Positions 27,311-36,849 of a stretch of 64,000 nt of DNA are shown here, piece by piece; the stretch's first letter is position 1; the number at the start of each line of letters is the position of its first letter. The notes below the pieces were generated by a model. The model was not told the DNA's origin. It searched no databases and was given only the letters and a program-made list of their open reading frames with translations. The translations under genes and the position numbers were made by a program. Origin of the DNA: Sulfurimonas sp. HSL-3221 (GTDB lineage Bacteria; Campylobacterota; Campylobacteria; Campylobacterales; Sulfurimonadaceae); contig NZ_CP087998.1 of the NCBI RefSeq assembly GCF_021044585.1, positions 434,001 to 498,000 of the forward strand. Reading direction: 5' to 3'.

Positions 27311-27350
27311 CCGGAGGGGAGACCCCCCCTTCAGCGCTTTTTTTTATATT
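27311..27350 (+). terminator. Possible weak terminator between fabG and acpP
   Basis: GGGG-aga-CCCC hairpin (27316-27326) followed about 15 nt later by eight T. The stem is short and the T-run is displaced, so some read-through into acpP is likely. Confidence 0.35.
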
Positions 27351-27358
27351 CCGTGTGC

Positions 27359-27364
27359 TATACT
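27359..27364 (+). promoter_or_regulatory. -10 box of acpP
   Basis: TATACT in GTGCTATACTTTCGG, 32 nt before the acpP ATG. An internal promoter would explain the much higher level of carrier protein usually needed. Confidence 0.55.
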
Positions 27365-27396
27365 TTCGGAATTTCAAATTGGAAAGAGGAGCTATA

Positions 27397-27627
27397 ATGG
27401 CACTTTTGGATGACATCAAAGAAGTCGTAGTTGAACAACTGAGCGTAAACCCGGACGAAGTAAAGCCGGATGCGAAATTCGTTGAAGATCTCGGAGCGGA
27501 CAGCCTCGACGTCGTTGAACTGGTCATGGCACTTGAAGAAAAATTCGATATTGAAATCCCGGACGATGAAGCTGAAAAAATTCAGACAGTTCAGGATGTC
27601 GTAAACTACGTCGAAAACAAGGCGTAA
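27397..27627 (+). CDS. acpP: Acyl carrier protein
   Basis: 76 residues, acidic. The phosphopantetheine serine sits in [15 protein letters not shown] (the DSL motif), and the end [14 protein letters not shown] fits AcpP. It carries growing acyl chains. The ATG at 27397 follows GAGGAG. Codon use is less GC-rich and more uniform than in neighbours, in keeping with very high expression. Confidence 0.98.
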   Translation: MALLDDIKEVVVEQLSVNPDEVKPDAKFVEDLGADSLDVVELVMALEEKFDIEIPDDEAEKIQTVQDVVNYVENKA

Positions 27628-27717
27628 GTTTCCTTTGCGGGTTTCCCGCAAAATGGTTTTGTATTGCCGTCCTCGGACGGGTATATAAAGCTATACACAT
27701 ATTTTTCAGGAGTTGCT

Positions 27718-28944
27718 GTGAGAAGAGTTGTCGTAACGGGTATGGGCATGATCAATGCTGTCGGACACAATAAAGAAGAGTCGTTTAAAGCGATGTGTGA
27801 CGGCGTGAGCGGCATTGACAAAATTACCCTTTTCGATGCCGAAGCCGAAGGGCAGGGCGTTCTGATTGCCGGCGAGGTCAAAAACTTCGACCCCACAACG
27901 GTGATGGCGGCCAAAGAGGTCAAAAAAGCGGACCGTTTCATCCAGCTCGGCCTTAAGGCGGCCCAGGAAGCGATGGAAGATGCGGCCTTCAACGAAATCG
28001 AGATCGAATACGAACGTTTCGGCGTCGCCGCGGCATCCGGTATCGGAGGACTTCCGGCGATCGAGAAGAACTCCATTGTTCTTGAGACCCGCGGCCCGCG
28101 CCGTATCTCTCCTTTCTTCATTCCGAGCGCCCTGGTCAACATGCTCGGCGGTTTCGTTTCCATCGAGCATGGTCTGAAAGGCCCCAATGTCGCGGCGGTC
28201 ACGGCCTGTGCGGCGGGAACCCACTCCATCAGCGAAGCGGCGAAGACGATCATCTGCAACGGTGCGGACCGTATGCTCGTCGTCGCGGCGGAATCTGCGG
28301 TCACCGGTGTCGGTATCGGCGGTTTTGCCTCCATGAAAGCGCTCTCCACGCGCAACGACGACCCGCAAACGGCCTCCCGTCCCTTTGACGCGGAGCGCGA
28401 CGGTTTTGTCATGGGTGAAGGTGCGGCAGCGCTCGTCCTCGAAGAGTACGATGCGGCCGTTGCCCGCGGCGCGAAAATCTACGGGGAGCTGATCGGTTTC
28501 GGCGAGAGCGGCGATGCAAGCCACATTACGAGCCCGAGCATGGACGGCCCGCTGCGCGCGATGAAAGCGGCGATGACGATGGCCGGCAACCCGAAAGTCG
28601 ACTACGTCAATGCCCACGGTACATCCACACCGACGAACGACAAGAACGAAACGGCGGCACTCAAAGAGCTCTTCGGCGGCAAAGAGAACTGCCCGCCGGT
28701 GACATCTACCAAGGGCCAGACGGGCCACTGTCTTGGCGCGGCCGGTGGTATCGAAGCGGTCGTCTGCCTTATGGCGATGCAAGAGGGTATCATCCCGCCG
28801 ACGATCAACCACATCAACCCGGATGAGAACTGCGATCTGGACATCGTTCCGAACGCGGCGCGCAAAGCTGAAATGAACATTGTCATGAGCAACTCCTTCG
28901 GTTTCGGCGGCACCAACGGCGTCGTTATCTTCAAGAAGCTCTAA
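27718..28944 (+). CDS. fabF: Beta-ketoacyl-ACP synthase II
   Basis: 408 residues. It condenses malonyl-ACP with acyl-ACP. The active-site Cys is in AAVTACAAGTHSI, with the catalytic histidines in NAHGTSTP and KGQTGHCLGAAGG, and SNSFGFGGTNG near the end. GTG 27718 is taken as start because it gives the usual RRVVVTGMGMI beginning and is preceded by CAGGAG. It lies 90 nt after acpP. Confidence 0.97.
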   Translation: MRRVVVTGMGMINAVGHNKEESFKAMCDGVSGIDKITLFDAEAEGQGVLIAGEVKNFDPTTVMAAKEVKKADRFIQLGLKAAQEAMEDAAFNEIEIEYERFGVAAASGIGGLPAIEKNSIVLETRGPRRISPFFIPSALVNMLGGFVSIEHGLKGPNVAAVTACAAGTHSISEAAKTIICNGADRMLVVAAESAVTGVGIGGFASMKALSTRNDDPQTASRPFDAERDGFVMGEGAAALVLEEYDAAVARGAKIYGELIGFGESGDASHITSPSMDGPLRAMKAAMTMAGNPKVDYVNAHGTSTPTNDKNETAALKELFGGKENCPPVTSTKGQTGHCLGAAGGIEAVVCLMAMQEGIIPPTINHINPDENCDLDIVPNAARKAEMNIVMSNSFGFGGTNGVVIFKKL

Positions 28945-28953
28945 GGTCCGGCA

Positions 28954-29892
28954 TTGGCTACCTACCTCGATTTTGAGCAGAAGATCCAGCAGATCCAGGA
29001 AGAGATCGTCAGCGCCGAGGTGCGCCACGACCTCCACGCCGTCGAGATCCTGAAAAAAGATCTGGAGAAAGAGGTCAGTAAAACCTACAAGAACCTCTCG
29101 CCTTACCAGGAGCTCCAGCTGGCGCGTCACCCCGACCGCCCCTACGCGCTCGATTACATCAACCTGCTGCTCGAAGACAAATACGAACTGCACGGCGACC
29201 GCCACTTCCGCGACGATGCGGCGATCCTCTGCTACATGGGCTACATCGACGGTCAGCGTGTCATGGTCATTGGCGAACAGAAGGGACGCGGGACGAAGAA
29301 CAAGCTCAAGCGCAACTTCGGGATGCCGCACCCGGAAGGGTACCGCAAGGCGCTGCGCTGCGCCCAGTTGGCAGACAAGTTCAATATCCCAGTGGTCATG
29401 CTCATCGACACCCCGGGCGCCTACCCGGGACTGGGTGCCGAAGAGCGTAACCAGAGTGAAGCGATCTCCCGCAACCTGCTGGAACTCTCCAAACTGGAAA
29501 CGATCACGATCTCTATCGTTATCGGCGAGGGAGGCAGCGGCGGCGCCCTGGCCATCGGCGTTGCCGACCGGCTGGCGATGATGCGCTACTCCGTTTTCAG
29601 CGTCATCTCTCCGGAAGGGTGTTCCGCGATTCTCTGGAACGATCCGGCCAAGGCGGAAGCGGCGACGAAGGCGCTTAAGATCACGAGCAGCGACCTCAAA
29701 GAGCTCGACCTGATCGATGACGTCATCGACGAGCCGCTTATCGGGGCGCACCGCGACAAGTCTGGGGCGGCGGACGCGATGAAAGGCTACATTCTCGAGC
29801 GGATCAACGAGCTCTCTAATTTCAGCGGTTCCGAACGCCGCCACAAGCGCTATGACCGCCTGACGGGTATGGGCGCTTACTCCGAAAACTAA
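28954..29892 (+). CDS. accA: Acetyl-CoA carboxylase carboxyltransferase, alpha subunit
   Basis: 312 residues, TTG start 9 nt after fabF. With AccD it transfers carboxyl from biotin to acetyl-CoA. Seen: [54 protein letters not shown] and [13 protein letters not shown], all typical of AccA. The size matches E. coli AccA (319). It ends the fatty-acid operon; a dispersed repeat follows. Confidence 0.97.
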   Translation: MATYLDFEQKIQQIQEEIVSAEVRHDLHAVEILKKDLEKEVSKTYKNLSPYQELQLARHPDRPYALDYINLLLEDKYELHGDRHFRDDAAILCYMGYIDGQRVMVIGEQKGRGTKNKLKRNFGMPHPEGYRKALRCAQLADKFNIPVVMLIDTPGAYPGLGAEERNQSEAISRNLLELSKLETITISIVIGEGGSGGALAIGVADRLAMMRYSVFSVISPEGCSAILWNDPAKAEAATKALKITSSDLKELDLIDDVIDEPLIGAHRDKSGAADAMKGYILERINELSNFSGSERRHKRYDRLTGMGAYSEN

Positions 29893-29960
29893 TCCAGCAA
29901 ACTTTCTTTTTTTAATTGGAGCGGCTTGGCCGCGCCATGCTCTCTATTTTCTTTAACTGT

Positions 29961-30126
29961 TTTGTTCCCCTTCTTTTTTGCTTATCCAAAAAAGAAGCCG
30001 AACCGGGAAGAAAAAAGGATAAAAGGCTGCGCCCTGGAAGAAATACTCTCGGAGTGCGCTTTCGGGACATGCCAATCCCCGGTGATCCTCCTGATACGCT
30101 AATGACCGTTTCGGAATCAACAATTT
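29961..30126. repeat. Dispersed intergenic hairpin repeat, copy A
   Basis: 62 nt (29961-30022) are identical to 54746-54807 (copy B), and the whole resembles 59641-59775 (copy C). The core is a hairpin CTTCTTTTTT/AAAAAAGAAG (29970-29979 with 29988-29997). The tail of A resembles the tail of C, including a shared ACGCTAA near the end. A 70-codon open frame across it is taken as chance. Confidence 0.75.
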
Positions 30127-30144
30127 AGATTTTTTGGAAAGTGT

Positions 30145-30936
30145 TTAGGCTTCGGGGGCTGTCTGTTCCGGGGGCTGGGGCGGGAATTTCGGGCGTTTGA
30201 GGCGTTTGGCCTTCTTGGAGAAGGTGATGAGCTCCTCAACGGTTTGGATCTCGGTTGGGATGCATTTTAGGGTGCGTTTGAAGAGCTTTGCCGTCGTCAT
30301 CGCGTCGGAGAGGGCGCGGTGGTGGGTCGCCTCTTTGTAGAGTTCGAGCTGTTCGTTCAGGAACGCCAGGCCGTAGCGATAGGAGCTGATGGTGCGCTCG
30401 GCGAGGTCGATGGTGCAGAGGCTGCGATTGAGCAGGGGCGCCATCCCGACGCGCTCCATCATTTTCGAAGTGAACTGAAAGTCGAATTTGACGTCGTGGC
30501 CGACGAAGATGTCGTTGCCCAGGAACAGTTTGAAGTCCGACAGCACTTCCCGCAGGCCAGGTGCATCCTGGGTGTCCTCCTCCGCGATGCCGGTGATCTC
30601 GGTGATGTGCCCCGAGATATGGTCGCACCGCACCAGGCTCTCAAAACGGTCGATGATGTGGAGGTTCTGCACCTTGACGGCGCCGATCTCGATGATCTGG
30701 TGTTTGTCCGGCTTGGAGCCGTTGGTCTCAATGTCGACGATGCAGAAGGTCGCCGCCGAGAGGAGCTGGTCGCAGCTTTGGGGGTAGTAGCGCGTGCCGT
30801 CGCGGCTGACGAGTTCGAGCCCCTGTGCGCGCATCAGTTCGACGGCCAGTTCGGCGCTCTCGCCGGTCAGCTGCTCGATCTGGTAGGCTGTCAGCCCTTC
30901 GCAGAGCTTCTGGGGGAGTTGGGAGGCTTCGATCAT
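30145..30936 (-). CDS. DnaQ-like 3'-5' exonuclease
   Basis: About 263 residues with a DEDDh exonuclease domain at residues ~60-225: FCIVDIETNGS (Exo I), VGHDVKFDFQF (Exo II) and HHRALSDAMTTA (Exo III with the His). An N-terminal ~60 residues is helical (YQIEQLTGESAELAVELM). It may be a proofreading subunit-like or RNase T-like enzyme; in this phylum such genes are often labelled DNA polymerase III epsilon-like. ATG 30936 overlaps the trpF stop by 4 nt, so the two are co-translated. Confidence 0.9.
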   Translation of the reverse strand: MIEASQLPQKLCEGLTAYQIEQLTGESAELAVELMRAQGLELVSRDGTRYYPQSCDQLLSAATFCIVDIETNGSKPDKHQIIEIGAVKVQNLHIIDRFESLVRCDHISGHITEITGIAEEDTQDAPGLREVLSDFKLFLGNDIFVGHDVKFDFQFTSKMMERVGMAPLLNRSLCTIDLAERTISSYRYGLAFLNEQLELYKEATHHRALSDAMTTAKLFKRTLKCIPTEIQTVEELITFSKKAKRLKRPKFPPQPPEQTAPEA

Positions 30937-31520
30937 GCTTTGGCCTTTGCAATAAACAGGCCAACCTTCTTCGGGTCTTTTTTCCCCTTGGATGCTTCGA
31001 CGCCGCTGCTGACATCGAGGGCGTAGAAGCCGTAGGGGAGACACTCTTCGACGTTATCGGGGGAGAGCCCGCCGGCGAGGATGATCTTTGAACAGTCGAC
31101 CCCGTCGAACCACTCGAGGTTGAGCCGCTTGCCCATACCCCCGTAGGCGTCGCAATAGGCATCGACGAGGCGGTACTCGTCCGCGTGCGCTTTGACGTCT
31201 TCGGGGCTCTGTGCACGGATCACACGGACAAAGGGGCACTCCAGGGCGTCAAAGAGCTCCTGGGGGGCATCAAAATGGATCTGGGCCAGGGTGATGCCGC
31301 TCGTCTTGGCCGCCGCGTTGATGGCCGGGGCTTCCTCGTTGACGAAGAGACCGACTTTTTCGACAAAGGGTGGCAGCCTGCGGATGATCGCCGCGGCCGC
31401 CTCGGGGGTGATATGGCGCGGCGAGGGGGGATAGAAAACAAAACCGAGCGCGTCGGCCCCGGCATCGATCGCGCTCATGGCGTCTTCATAGGAGGTGATG
31501 CCGCAGATCTTGACGCGCAC
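30933..31520 (-). CDS. trpF: Phosphoribosylanthranilate isomerase
   Basis: 195 residues, TIM barrel of the tryptophan pathway. Seen: VKICGIT with the catalytic Cys, DALGFVFYPPSPRHI, VGLFVNE, AQIHFDAP, ILAGGLSPDNV and ALDVSSGVE (phosphate binding). It isomerises N-phosphoribosyl anthranilate. It sits between rpe and an exonuclease gene rather than in a trp operon, 7 nt after rpe. Confidence 0.96.
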   Translation of the reverse strand: MRVKICGITSYEDAMSAIDAGADALGFVFYPPSPRHITPEAAAAIIRRLPPFVEKVGLFVNEEAPAINAAAKTSGITLAQIHFDAPQELFDALECPFVRVIRAQSPEDVKAHADEYRLVDAYCDAYGGMGKRLNLEWFDGVDCSKIILAGGLSPDNVEECLPYGFYALDVSSGVEASKGKKDPKKVGLFIAKAKA

Positions 31521-31527
31521 GGAAGGC

Positions 31528-32169
31528 TCAGACTTTCAGGCTGCCGATGGCCGCTTCGAGGCCGTCTGCGTGTTTGAAGACGTAGCTGCCGGCGACGCAG
31601 ACGTCGACGCCCGCCGCTTTGAGCGCGCCGATGTTCGCGTCGTTGACCCCGCCGTCGACTTCGATCATGCAGTCGGGGTTGATGCGGTCGCGCAGGTCGC
31701 GCAGACGGCGGAGCTTTTCATAGACATCGATGAACTTCTGGCCGCCGAAACCGGGGTTGACGCTCATGACGAGAACCATGTCGATGTAGGGCAGCAGGTA
31801 CTCGAGGCTTTCGGCCGGCGTGTGCGGGTTGAGGACGATGGCGGGTTTGATGCCGAGGCTGCGGATGTACTGGGCCAGGCGGTGGGGGTGTTTCTCCTCT
31901 TCGATGTGGAAGGAGATGTATTCGGGCTTCAGCGGGGCGAAGAGGTCGACAAAGAAGGTGTTGTTTTCGACCATCAGGTGGATGTCGAGGGGTTTGGTGG
32001 CTGCCGCGGCGACGGCGGAGACGACGACGGGCCCGATGGTGAGGTTCGGTACGAAATGGCCGTCCATGACGTCGACGTGCACGAGGTCGCAGCCGGCGTC
32101 GCAGATCGCCTTGACGTCGCGCGCGAGGCTGCCGAAATCGGCGGAGAGAATACTGGGGGCTACAAGCAT
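31528..32169 (-). CDS. rpe: Ribulose-phosphate 3-epimerase
   Basis: 213 residues. It interconverts ribulose 5-phosphate and xylulose 5-phosphate. Family motifs: VAPSILSADFG, VHVDVMDGHFVPNLTIGP, LDIHLMVEN, VMSVNPGFGGQKF and IEVDGGVN. The ATG at 32169 (MLVAPSILSAD) is the family start; earlier in-frame codons give an unlikely extension. It leads the rpe-trpF-exonuclease group. Confidence 0.96.
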   Translation of the reverse strand: MLVAPSILSADFGSLARDVKAICDAGCDLVHVDVMDGHFVPNLTIGPVVVSAVAAAATKPLDIHLMVENNTFFVDLFAPLKPEYISFHIEEEKHPHRLAQYIRSLGIKPAIVLNPHTPAESLEYLLPYIDMVLVMSVNPGFGGQKFIDVYEKLRRLRDLRDRINPDCMIEVDGGVNDANIGALKAAGVDVCVAGSYVFKHADGLEAAIGSLKV

Positions 32170-32285
32170 TGAGCTACCCTTTCTTTTTTTTGCCATTTTA
32201 TCCAAATAGTGTGTGCATTGCGATAAAATGTCGGTACGCACCGTGCTAGCGTGGTTATTTAAGGAACTCTTTTGATTTTAGAGGA

Positions 32286-32291
32286 TATAAT
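32286..32291 (+). promoter_or_regulatory. -10 box of rpmB
   Basis: TATAAT in GGATATAATGCGCC, about 30 nt before the rpmB start. A T-rich stretch precedes it, but there is no correctly spaced -35. Confidence 0.55.
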
Positions 32292-32322
32292 GCGCCACTA
32301 AATTTACGCAAGGAGCCTACAA

Positions 32323-32514
32323 ATGGCAAGAAAATGTGCTATTAGCGGTAAGGGCCCAATGAGCGGGAACAACGTTTCTCACGCGAAAAATCGCACGAAA
32401 AGACGTTTCATGCCTAATCTTCGCACCGTCCGCGTCCAGATGGAAGACGGTACGACTAAGAAGATTAAGATCTCTGCTTCTGAGCTTCGTACTATGAAGA
32501 AAAAACAGGCGTAA
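32323..32514 (+). CDS. rpmB: 50S ribosomal protein L28
   Basis: 63 residues, basic. [20 protein letters not shown] and [16 protein letters not shown] are the L28 signature. It binds the large subunit near the E site. Good site AAGGAG before the ATG. Monocistronic start with its own promoter; the K+ channel gene follows after 28 nt. Confidence 0.98.
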   Translation: MARKCAISGKGPMSGNNVSHAKNRTKRRFMPNLRTVRVQMEDGTTKKIKISASELRTMKKKQA

Positions 32515-32542
32515 CTCCCTTACGCCGACAACTGAGCGCCGT

Positions 32543-33673
32543 TTGAATCTGATCCAAAAGATTCGCGCCTTTCTTCATTGGGAGACTCCTCCCAAACCCC
32601 AATACGATCTACTTCCCGATATTTACAGCCACCTCAAACCGTTTCGTCTGCCGCTGATTTTTACGGCAATCATCATGTTCCTCGGCACCATCGGCTACAT
32701 GGTGATAGACGATTTTTCGCTGATAGACGCCATCTACCAGACGGGGATCACCTTTACGACGGTCGGCTTCGGGGAGATCGCCCCCATTTCCGATGCGGGG
32801 AGGCTCTTTACGATCACGCTGATCATTACCGGTTTCGCCGTCTTCTCGATGGCGGTCGGTATTCTCGTCAACGAGATCAACCGCGGGAACATCTATAAAA
32901 CCATAAAGGAGCGGGACATGCTCTACAAGATCGCGCGCTTGAAAAAGCATTTTGTCATCTGCTACCACAACGATTACACCATCGAAGTCACGAAGGAGCT
33001 GCGCCGCTCGCACATCCCCTTCGTCGTGATCGATCCCCGCGAGGAGATCGAAGCGTGGGCGAAACAGCACAAGTACCCCTATTTCCTCCGCGAAGAGCCC
33101 CATACGGAGGTGGCGATGCTCAAGGCGCACCTGAGCTCGGCGAGCGGGATGATCACCCTGTCGCCGCTGATCGCGGACAACATCGCGATCATTGCGTCGG
33201 TGCGTCTGTTTGAGAAGGAGCACCACCTCCCGCGGCCCTACAACCTGATCAGCTCGGCTGAGACGATGAGTGACGTCGAGAAGCTGAAAAAGCTGGGGGC
33301 CGACACCGTCGTCTCCCCGACGAAGCTGACGGCGCAGCGCATCACCTCCATGGCAGCGCGCCCGGATATGGAGAACCTCCTCGAGGAGTTCCTCTACCGC
33401 AGCGACACCCCGCTGGACATGGAGGAGATCTTCGTGCCCAAATACAGCTGGATGGTCCTCAACCGCCTCAAAGAGACCCACCTCAGAGAGATTGCAAACG
33501 TTTCCGTCGTCGGGGTCACGCGCAAAGACGGCAAATTCGTCGCCATGCCCAAAGGGGACGACCTCGTCACCAGCGAGTCGAAACTGCTGGTCGTTGGCAC
33601 CGAAAAGGGGATCAAAATGACCAAAGAGCTGGTGCGCCAGCGTAAAAAACCGCAGGAGTTGCGCTATGTTTGA
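32543..33673 (+). CDS. Potassium channel with RCK/TrkA-N domain
   Basis: 376 residues, TTG start. Two membrane helices (about 36-54 and 85-108) flank a pore loop with the selectivity filter TTVGFGE (residues 72-78). A cytoplasmic RCK domain follows (FVICYHNDYTIEVTKELRR... VVIDPREE), then an RCK-C part ending near SKLLVVGTEKGI. It should gate K+ by ligand binding. TVGFG in place of TVGYG is a known filter variant. No ribosome site is evident before the TTG. Its stop overlaps argJ. Confidence 0.9.
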   Translation: MNLIQKIRAFLHWETPPKPQYDLLPDIYSHLKPFRLPLIFTAIIMFLGTIGYMVIDDFSLIDAIYQTGITFTTVGFGEIAPISDAGRLFTITLIITGFAVFSMAVGILVNEINRGNIYKTIKERDMLYKIARLKKHFVICYHNDYTIEVTKELRRSHIPFVVIDPREEIEAWAKQHKYPYFLREEPHTEVAMLKAHLSSASGMITLSPLIADNIAIIASVRLFEKEHHLPRPYNLISSAETMSDVEKLKKLGADTVVSPTKLTAQRITSMAARPDMENLLEEFLYRSDTPLDMEEIFVPKYSWMVLNRLKETHLREIANVSVVGVTRKDGKFVAMPKGDDLVTSESKLLVVGTEKGIKMTKELVRQRKKPQELRYV

Positions 33674-34853
33674 GATGAAAAAAGTCGGCGGCGGCGTCTG
33701 CGCGCCGGAGGGGTTCTTTGCGGGGTCGGCCAGTGCCGGCCTGCGCCCGAACGGGGCGGATGACGTTGCCTTTATCTACGCCGACACCCCTTGCGAGACG
33801 GCGGCGGTCTTTACGACGAACAAGATGACGGCCGCACCGATCCGCCACTACCGGGCCAAAGGGAGCTTCAAAAGCAACTTCGTGCTGATGAACGCCAAAA
33901 ATGCCAATGCGATGACGGGAGCTGCCGGGATCGCCGACATCGACGAAGTCCTCGGGGAGCTGCAGGCGCATTACGGCGTCCTTCAGAACCCGGTGATGAG
34001 TTCGACGGGGGTCATCGGTGTGCGTCTGCCCAAAGAGAAGATCACGGCGGCGGCAAAGACCTTCGACCTCGGCAGCCGGGACAGCCTGGCGGCCGCGAAA
34101 GCGATCATGACGACGGACACCTTCTACAAGATGGTGTCGACGGAGATCGTTTTGGCAGAGGGCAAGCGTTTCCGCCTCGGGGCGATCGCCAAGGGCGCGG
34201 GGATGATCAACCCCGCGATGGCGACGATGCTCTGCTTCGTGACGACCGACGCGGATGCCGAAGCGGCCGAGCTGCAGGCCTGCCTCGAGGCGGTCATCCC
34301 GACGACCTTCAACGCTGCGAGCGTCGACGGGGATACCTCCACGAATGATACGGTACTGCTCCTGTCCAACCGCAAAAGCGGTGCGTTTGATGCCGAAGCG
34401 TTCAAAACGGCCCTGCACGAGATGCTGCTGGAGCTGGCGCAGATGATGGTCAGCGACGGGGAGGGGGCGACAAAGATGGTTACCTTCCACGTCACGGGCG
34501 CCGCTAATGACGACGAGGCGGAGACGGCGGCGAAGGCGCTTTCGAACTCGCTGCTGATGAAAACGGCCATCTACGGCGAAGACCCCAACTGGGGCCGTGT
34601 CGCATCGACCATCGGCGCCAGCGGCGTCGCGTGCGACGAGGCGACACTGACGGTCAGTTTCGACGACGTCTGTGTCTATGACAAGGGGACGATCCTCTTT
34701 GATGCAGAGACGGAAAAGCTGGCGGCGGCGGTGATGAAGCGCGAACGCTTTACGATCAGCTGTGCACTTGGGATGGGCGAGGGGGCGTTTGACGCTTACG
34801 GCTGTGACCTTGGTCACGAGTATGTCAAGATCAACGCCGACTACAGAACGTAG
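33666..34853 (+). CDS. argJ: Glutamate N-acetyltransferase / amino-acid acetyltransferase
   Basis: 395 residues. ArgJ recycles the acetyl group from N-acetylornithine to glutamate in arginine synthesis and is cut autocatalytically into two chains at a Thr. Here KGAGMINPAMATMLCFVTTDA contains the cleavage motif (Met-Ala-Thr-Met-Leu), and EDPNWGRV is typical. Whether it is mono- or bifunctional cannot be told. It overlaps the channel gene by 8 nt. Confidence 0.96.
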   Translation: MFEMKKVGGGVCAPEGFFAGSASAGLRPNGADDVAFIYADTPCETAAVFTTNKMTAAPIRHYRAKGSFKSNFVLMNAKNANAMTGAAGIADIDEVLGELQAHYGVLQNPVMSSTGVIGVRLPKEKITAAAKTFDLGSRDSLAAAKAIMTTDTFYKMVSTEIVLAEGKRFRLGAIAKGAGMINPAMATMLCFVTTDADAEAAELQACLEAVIPTTFNAASVDGDTSTNDTVLLLSNRKSGAFDAEAFKTALHEMLLELAQMMVSDGEGATKMVTFHVTGAANDDEAETAAKALSNSLLMKTAIYGEDPNWGRVASTIGASGVACDEATLTVSFDDVCVYDKGTILFDAETEKLAAAVMKRERFTISCALGMGEGAFDAYGCDLGHEYVKINADYRT

Positions 34854-34892
34854 CGGCGTTTTATAGCAGAAAGCGGCGGCCCAGCGGGCCGT

Positions 34893-35516
34893 CTAAAAGC
34901 GGTAGCCTGCCTTGAGAAGGGTCCGCCAGTTGTCCAGGCTGTATTTCTTCGTCGTGCCGAAATCGTTTTCGGTGGTCCATGTGCGGCGGATATCCACCCC
35001 CGCCAGGAAACTCCCCATATAGTATTTCAGACCCGCGCCGGCCTGCAGCGTGAAGAGCCAGTCGTTCGCGTTGTCGGTGGATGTCGTCGGAAACAATCCG
35101 CCTGTGGTCGTGGTCACGGGGTATTCGGTGTACATCGCGCCGATGCCGGGCCCGACGCCGAGAACGAGGTTCCGGGTGAAATGGATGAAATAGTAGGGGT
35201 TCATTTCGATCGCGGTAATGGTCACATCATCTTTATCGTAACGGCTCAGGCTCAGCTGCTGCCGCAGCAGGTTGTCGCCGGGCAGGGTGAATACGGGACA
35301 GTCGAAAGAGAATTCGACACCGTAGTTGTAGTCATCTTTGACGGAACCGTTGTCAAAATCCATCGTCCCGCCGACGGCGGCGAGCTCGATGTTGGCTTTC
35401 CAGTCCGGATCTGTAAAGATGGGCAGCAAGACGAATTTGTCCGCGGCGGTCGCCGCCGATGCGGACAGAATCGCGGTGCCGGCAAGGACACTGAGCAGTT
35501 GGGTCGTTTTCTTCAT
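34893..35516 (-). CDS. Outer-membrane beta-barrel protein, small
   Basis: 207 residues with a signal peptide (about 1-24, ending ASAATAAD) and a barrel ending in LLKAGYRF. Many alternate hydrophobic strands and a central disordered T/N-rich turn are visible. The ATG at 35516 follows an AGGAG-like site; an upstream in-frame ATG is less likely. Function unknown; similar small barrels are the ones at 6356 and 44150 in plan, not in sequence. Confidence 0.8.
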   Translation of the reverse strand: MKKTTQLLSVLAGTAILSASAATAADKFVLLPIFTDPDWKANIELAAVGGTMDFDNGSVKDDYNYGVEFSFDCPVFTLPGDNLLRQQLSLSRYDKDDVTITAIEMNPYYFIHFTRNLVLGVGPGIGAMYTEYPVTTTTGGLFPTTSTDNANDWLFTLQAGAGLKYYMGSFLAGVDIRRTWTTENDFGTTKKYSLDNWRTLLKAGYRF

Positions 35517-35655
35517 TTTTACTCCTCTCTTGAAGAAAGATGGTATGCACGATAGGGAAACTTTTTTCATTTATCATACAGAGAATCACATTTTAGTGAC
35601 ATTTTTCTGAAAAATTAGAAAAAGTTATCTGAACATTAGAGCAAAAGAGGGCGTA

Positions 35656-36276
35656 TCAGCGCGGGGGAAGATCGAGGTGGGGGAGATGCCAGCCGCGGTA
35701 ATGGGCGACGAGGCGGAGCACGGTGGCAAAGAGGGCGACGGCGAGGACAGCGGTGTCGTTCAGGCACCCCAGGGCGTCGAGCACGATCAGCATGACGGCG
35801 ACGATGACGGCGATGGTGCCGTAAAAGTCGCTGGTCAGGATGGCGGGGACGGTATTGACGAGGACGTCGCGGGTGACCCCGCCGCCGATGGCGGTGAGGA
35901 AGCTGACGATAATGACGCCGAAGAAGTTGAACTCCGCCGCGATGCCCAGCAGGGCGCCGGTGATGCTGAAGGCGACAAGGCCTACGGTGTCGCTGATGAT
36001 GAAGAGCCATTTACGCTCAAGCGCGTCCCGGCGGTAGAGGCGGAGGGCCAGGGCGATCATGACGCTGGCGATGACGGTCAGCGCCGGGTAGTAGTGGTTA
36101 AAGGCGAAGGGCGTACGGTCGAGCATGAGGTCGCGGATCACCCCGCCGCCGAGCGCCGTCAGGGAGGCGACGATGATGAGCCCCAGCAGGTCGAGCCGGT
36201 GGCGTACCCCGGCGAGGAAGCCGCTCAGGGCGAAGGCGACAATGCCGATGATGTCAGCGAGAATAAAAAAGTCCAT
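35656..36276 (-). CDS. TRIC/UPF0126 (YadS-like) membrane protein
   Basis: 206 residues with about seven membrane helices arranged as two similar halves: ALGGGVIRDLML (residues ~41-52) and AIGGGVTRDVLV (~126-137). This duplicated GGG-x-RD motif defines the prokaryotic TRIC cation channel family. It likely passes K+ as a trimer. It precedes a gamma-carbonic anhydrase-like gene in reading direction, 12 nt apart. Confidence 0.9.
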   Translation of the reverse strand: MDFFILADIIGIVAFALSGFLAGVRHRLDLLGLIIVASLTALGGGVIRDLMLDRTPFAFNHYYPALTVIASVMIALALRLYRRDALERKWLFIISDTVGLVAFSITGALLGIAAEFNFFGVIIVSFLTAIGGGVTRDVLVNTVPAILTSDFYGTIAVIVAVMLIVLDALGCLNDTAVLAVALFATVLRLVAHYRGWHLPHLDLPPR

Positions 36277-36288
36277 GGTTCCGGTATT

Positions 36289-36825
36289 TTAGGCGCCCGC
36301 CATGCGGAAATCCTCTTTGAAGGCGACATAGCGTTCCGCCGAGGCGTAAAGCTCCTTGACCTCCTCGTCGGAGAGGGTGCGGACGACCTTGGCCGGGGAG
36401 CCCATGATCAGTGACCGGGGCGGAAAGACCTTGTTCTTCGTGACCAGCGCCCCGGCACCGACGATGGACTCCTTGCCGATGACGGCGCCGTCGAGAATGG
36501 TCGCGCTCATCCCGATCAGGCAGGCATCCTCGACCGTACAGCCGTGGAGCATGACGCGGTGGCCGATGGTGACGTCGCTGCCGATGATGGTCGGGTGGCC
36601 GTCGCTCATGTCGGGTTTTTTGTAGTGGGTGACATGGATCATGGAGAGGTCCTGGATATTCGTGCGGTCGCCGATGACGATGCGGTGCACGTCGCCGCGC
36701 ACGACGCAGCCGAACCAGACGGCGCACTCCTCGCCCATGGTGACATTCCCGATGACATCCGCACTTTTCGCAATCCAGGTATTGTCACCAAGTTGAGGTT
36801 CCCATTGTTTAAAGGGGTAGGTCAT
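36289..36825 (-). CDS. Gamma-carbonic anhydrase-like hexapeptide protein
   Basis: 178 residues of left-handed beta-helix repeats (IGDRTNIQDLSMIHV, IGSDVTIGHRVMLHGC, VIGKESIVGAGALV). The three metal-ligand histidines are in MIHVTH and GHRVMLHGC. Relatives such as YrdA/CaiE bind zinc; some are true carbonic anhydrases. It probably binds a metal, but activity is uncertain. It follows ppk1 with a 24-nt gap. Confidence 0.88.
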   Translation of the reverse strand: MTYPFKQWEPQLGDNTWIAKSADVIGNVTMGEECAVWFGCVVRGDVHRIVIGDRTNIQDLSMIHVTHYKKPDMSDGHPTIIGSDVTIGHRVMLHGCTVEDACLIGMSATILDGAVIGKESIVGAGALVTKNKVFPPRSLIMGSPAKVVRTLSDEEVKELYASAERYVAFKEDFRMAGA

Positions 36826-36849
36826 TGTCGTTTCCTTGCTGTCGCGGCC

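Noticed and set aside
29916-30128. 70-residue ORF in repeat copy A
   Set aside because: It spans a dispersed repeat and a hairpin; copy B and copy C do not keep the frame. No coding evidence.
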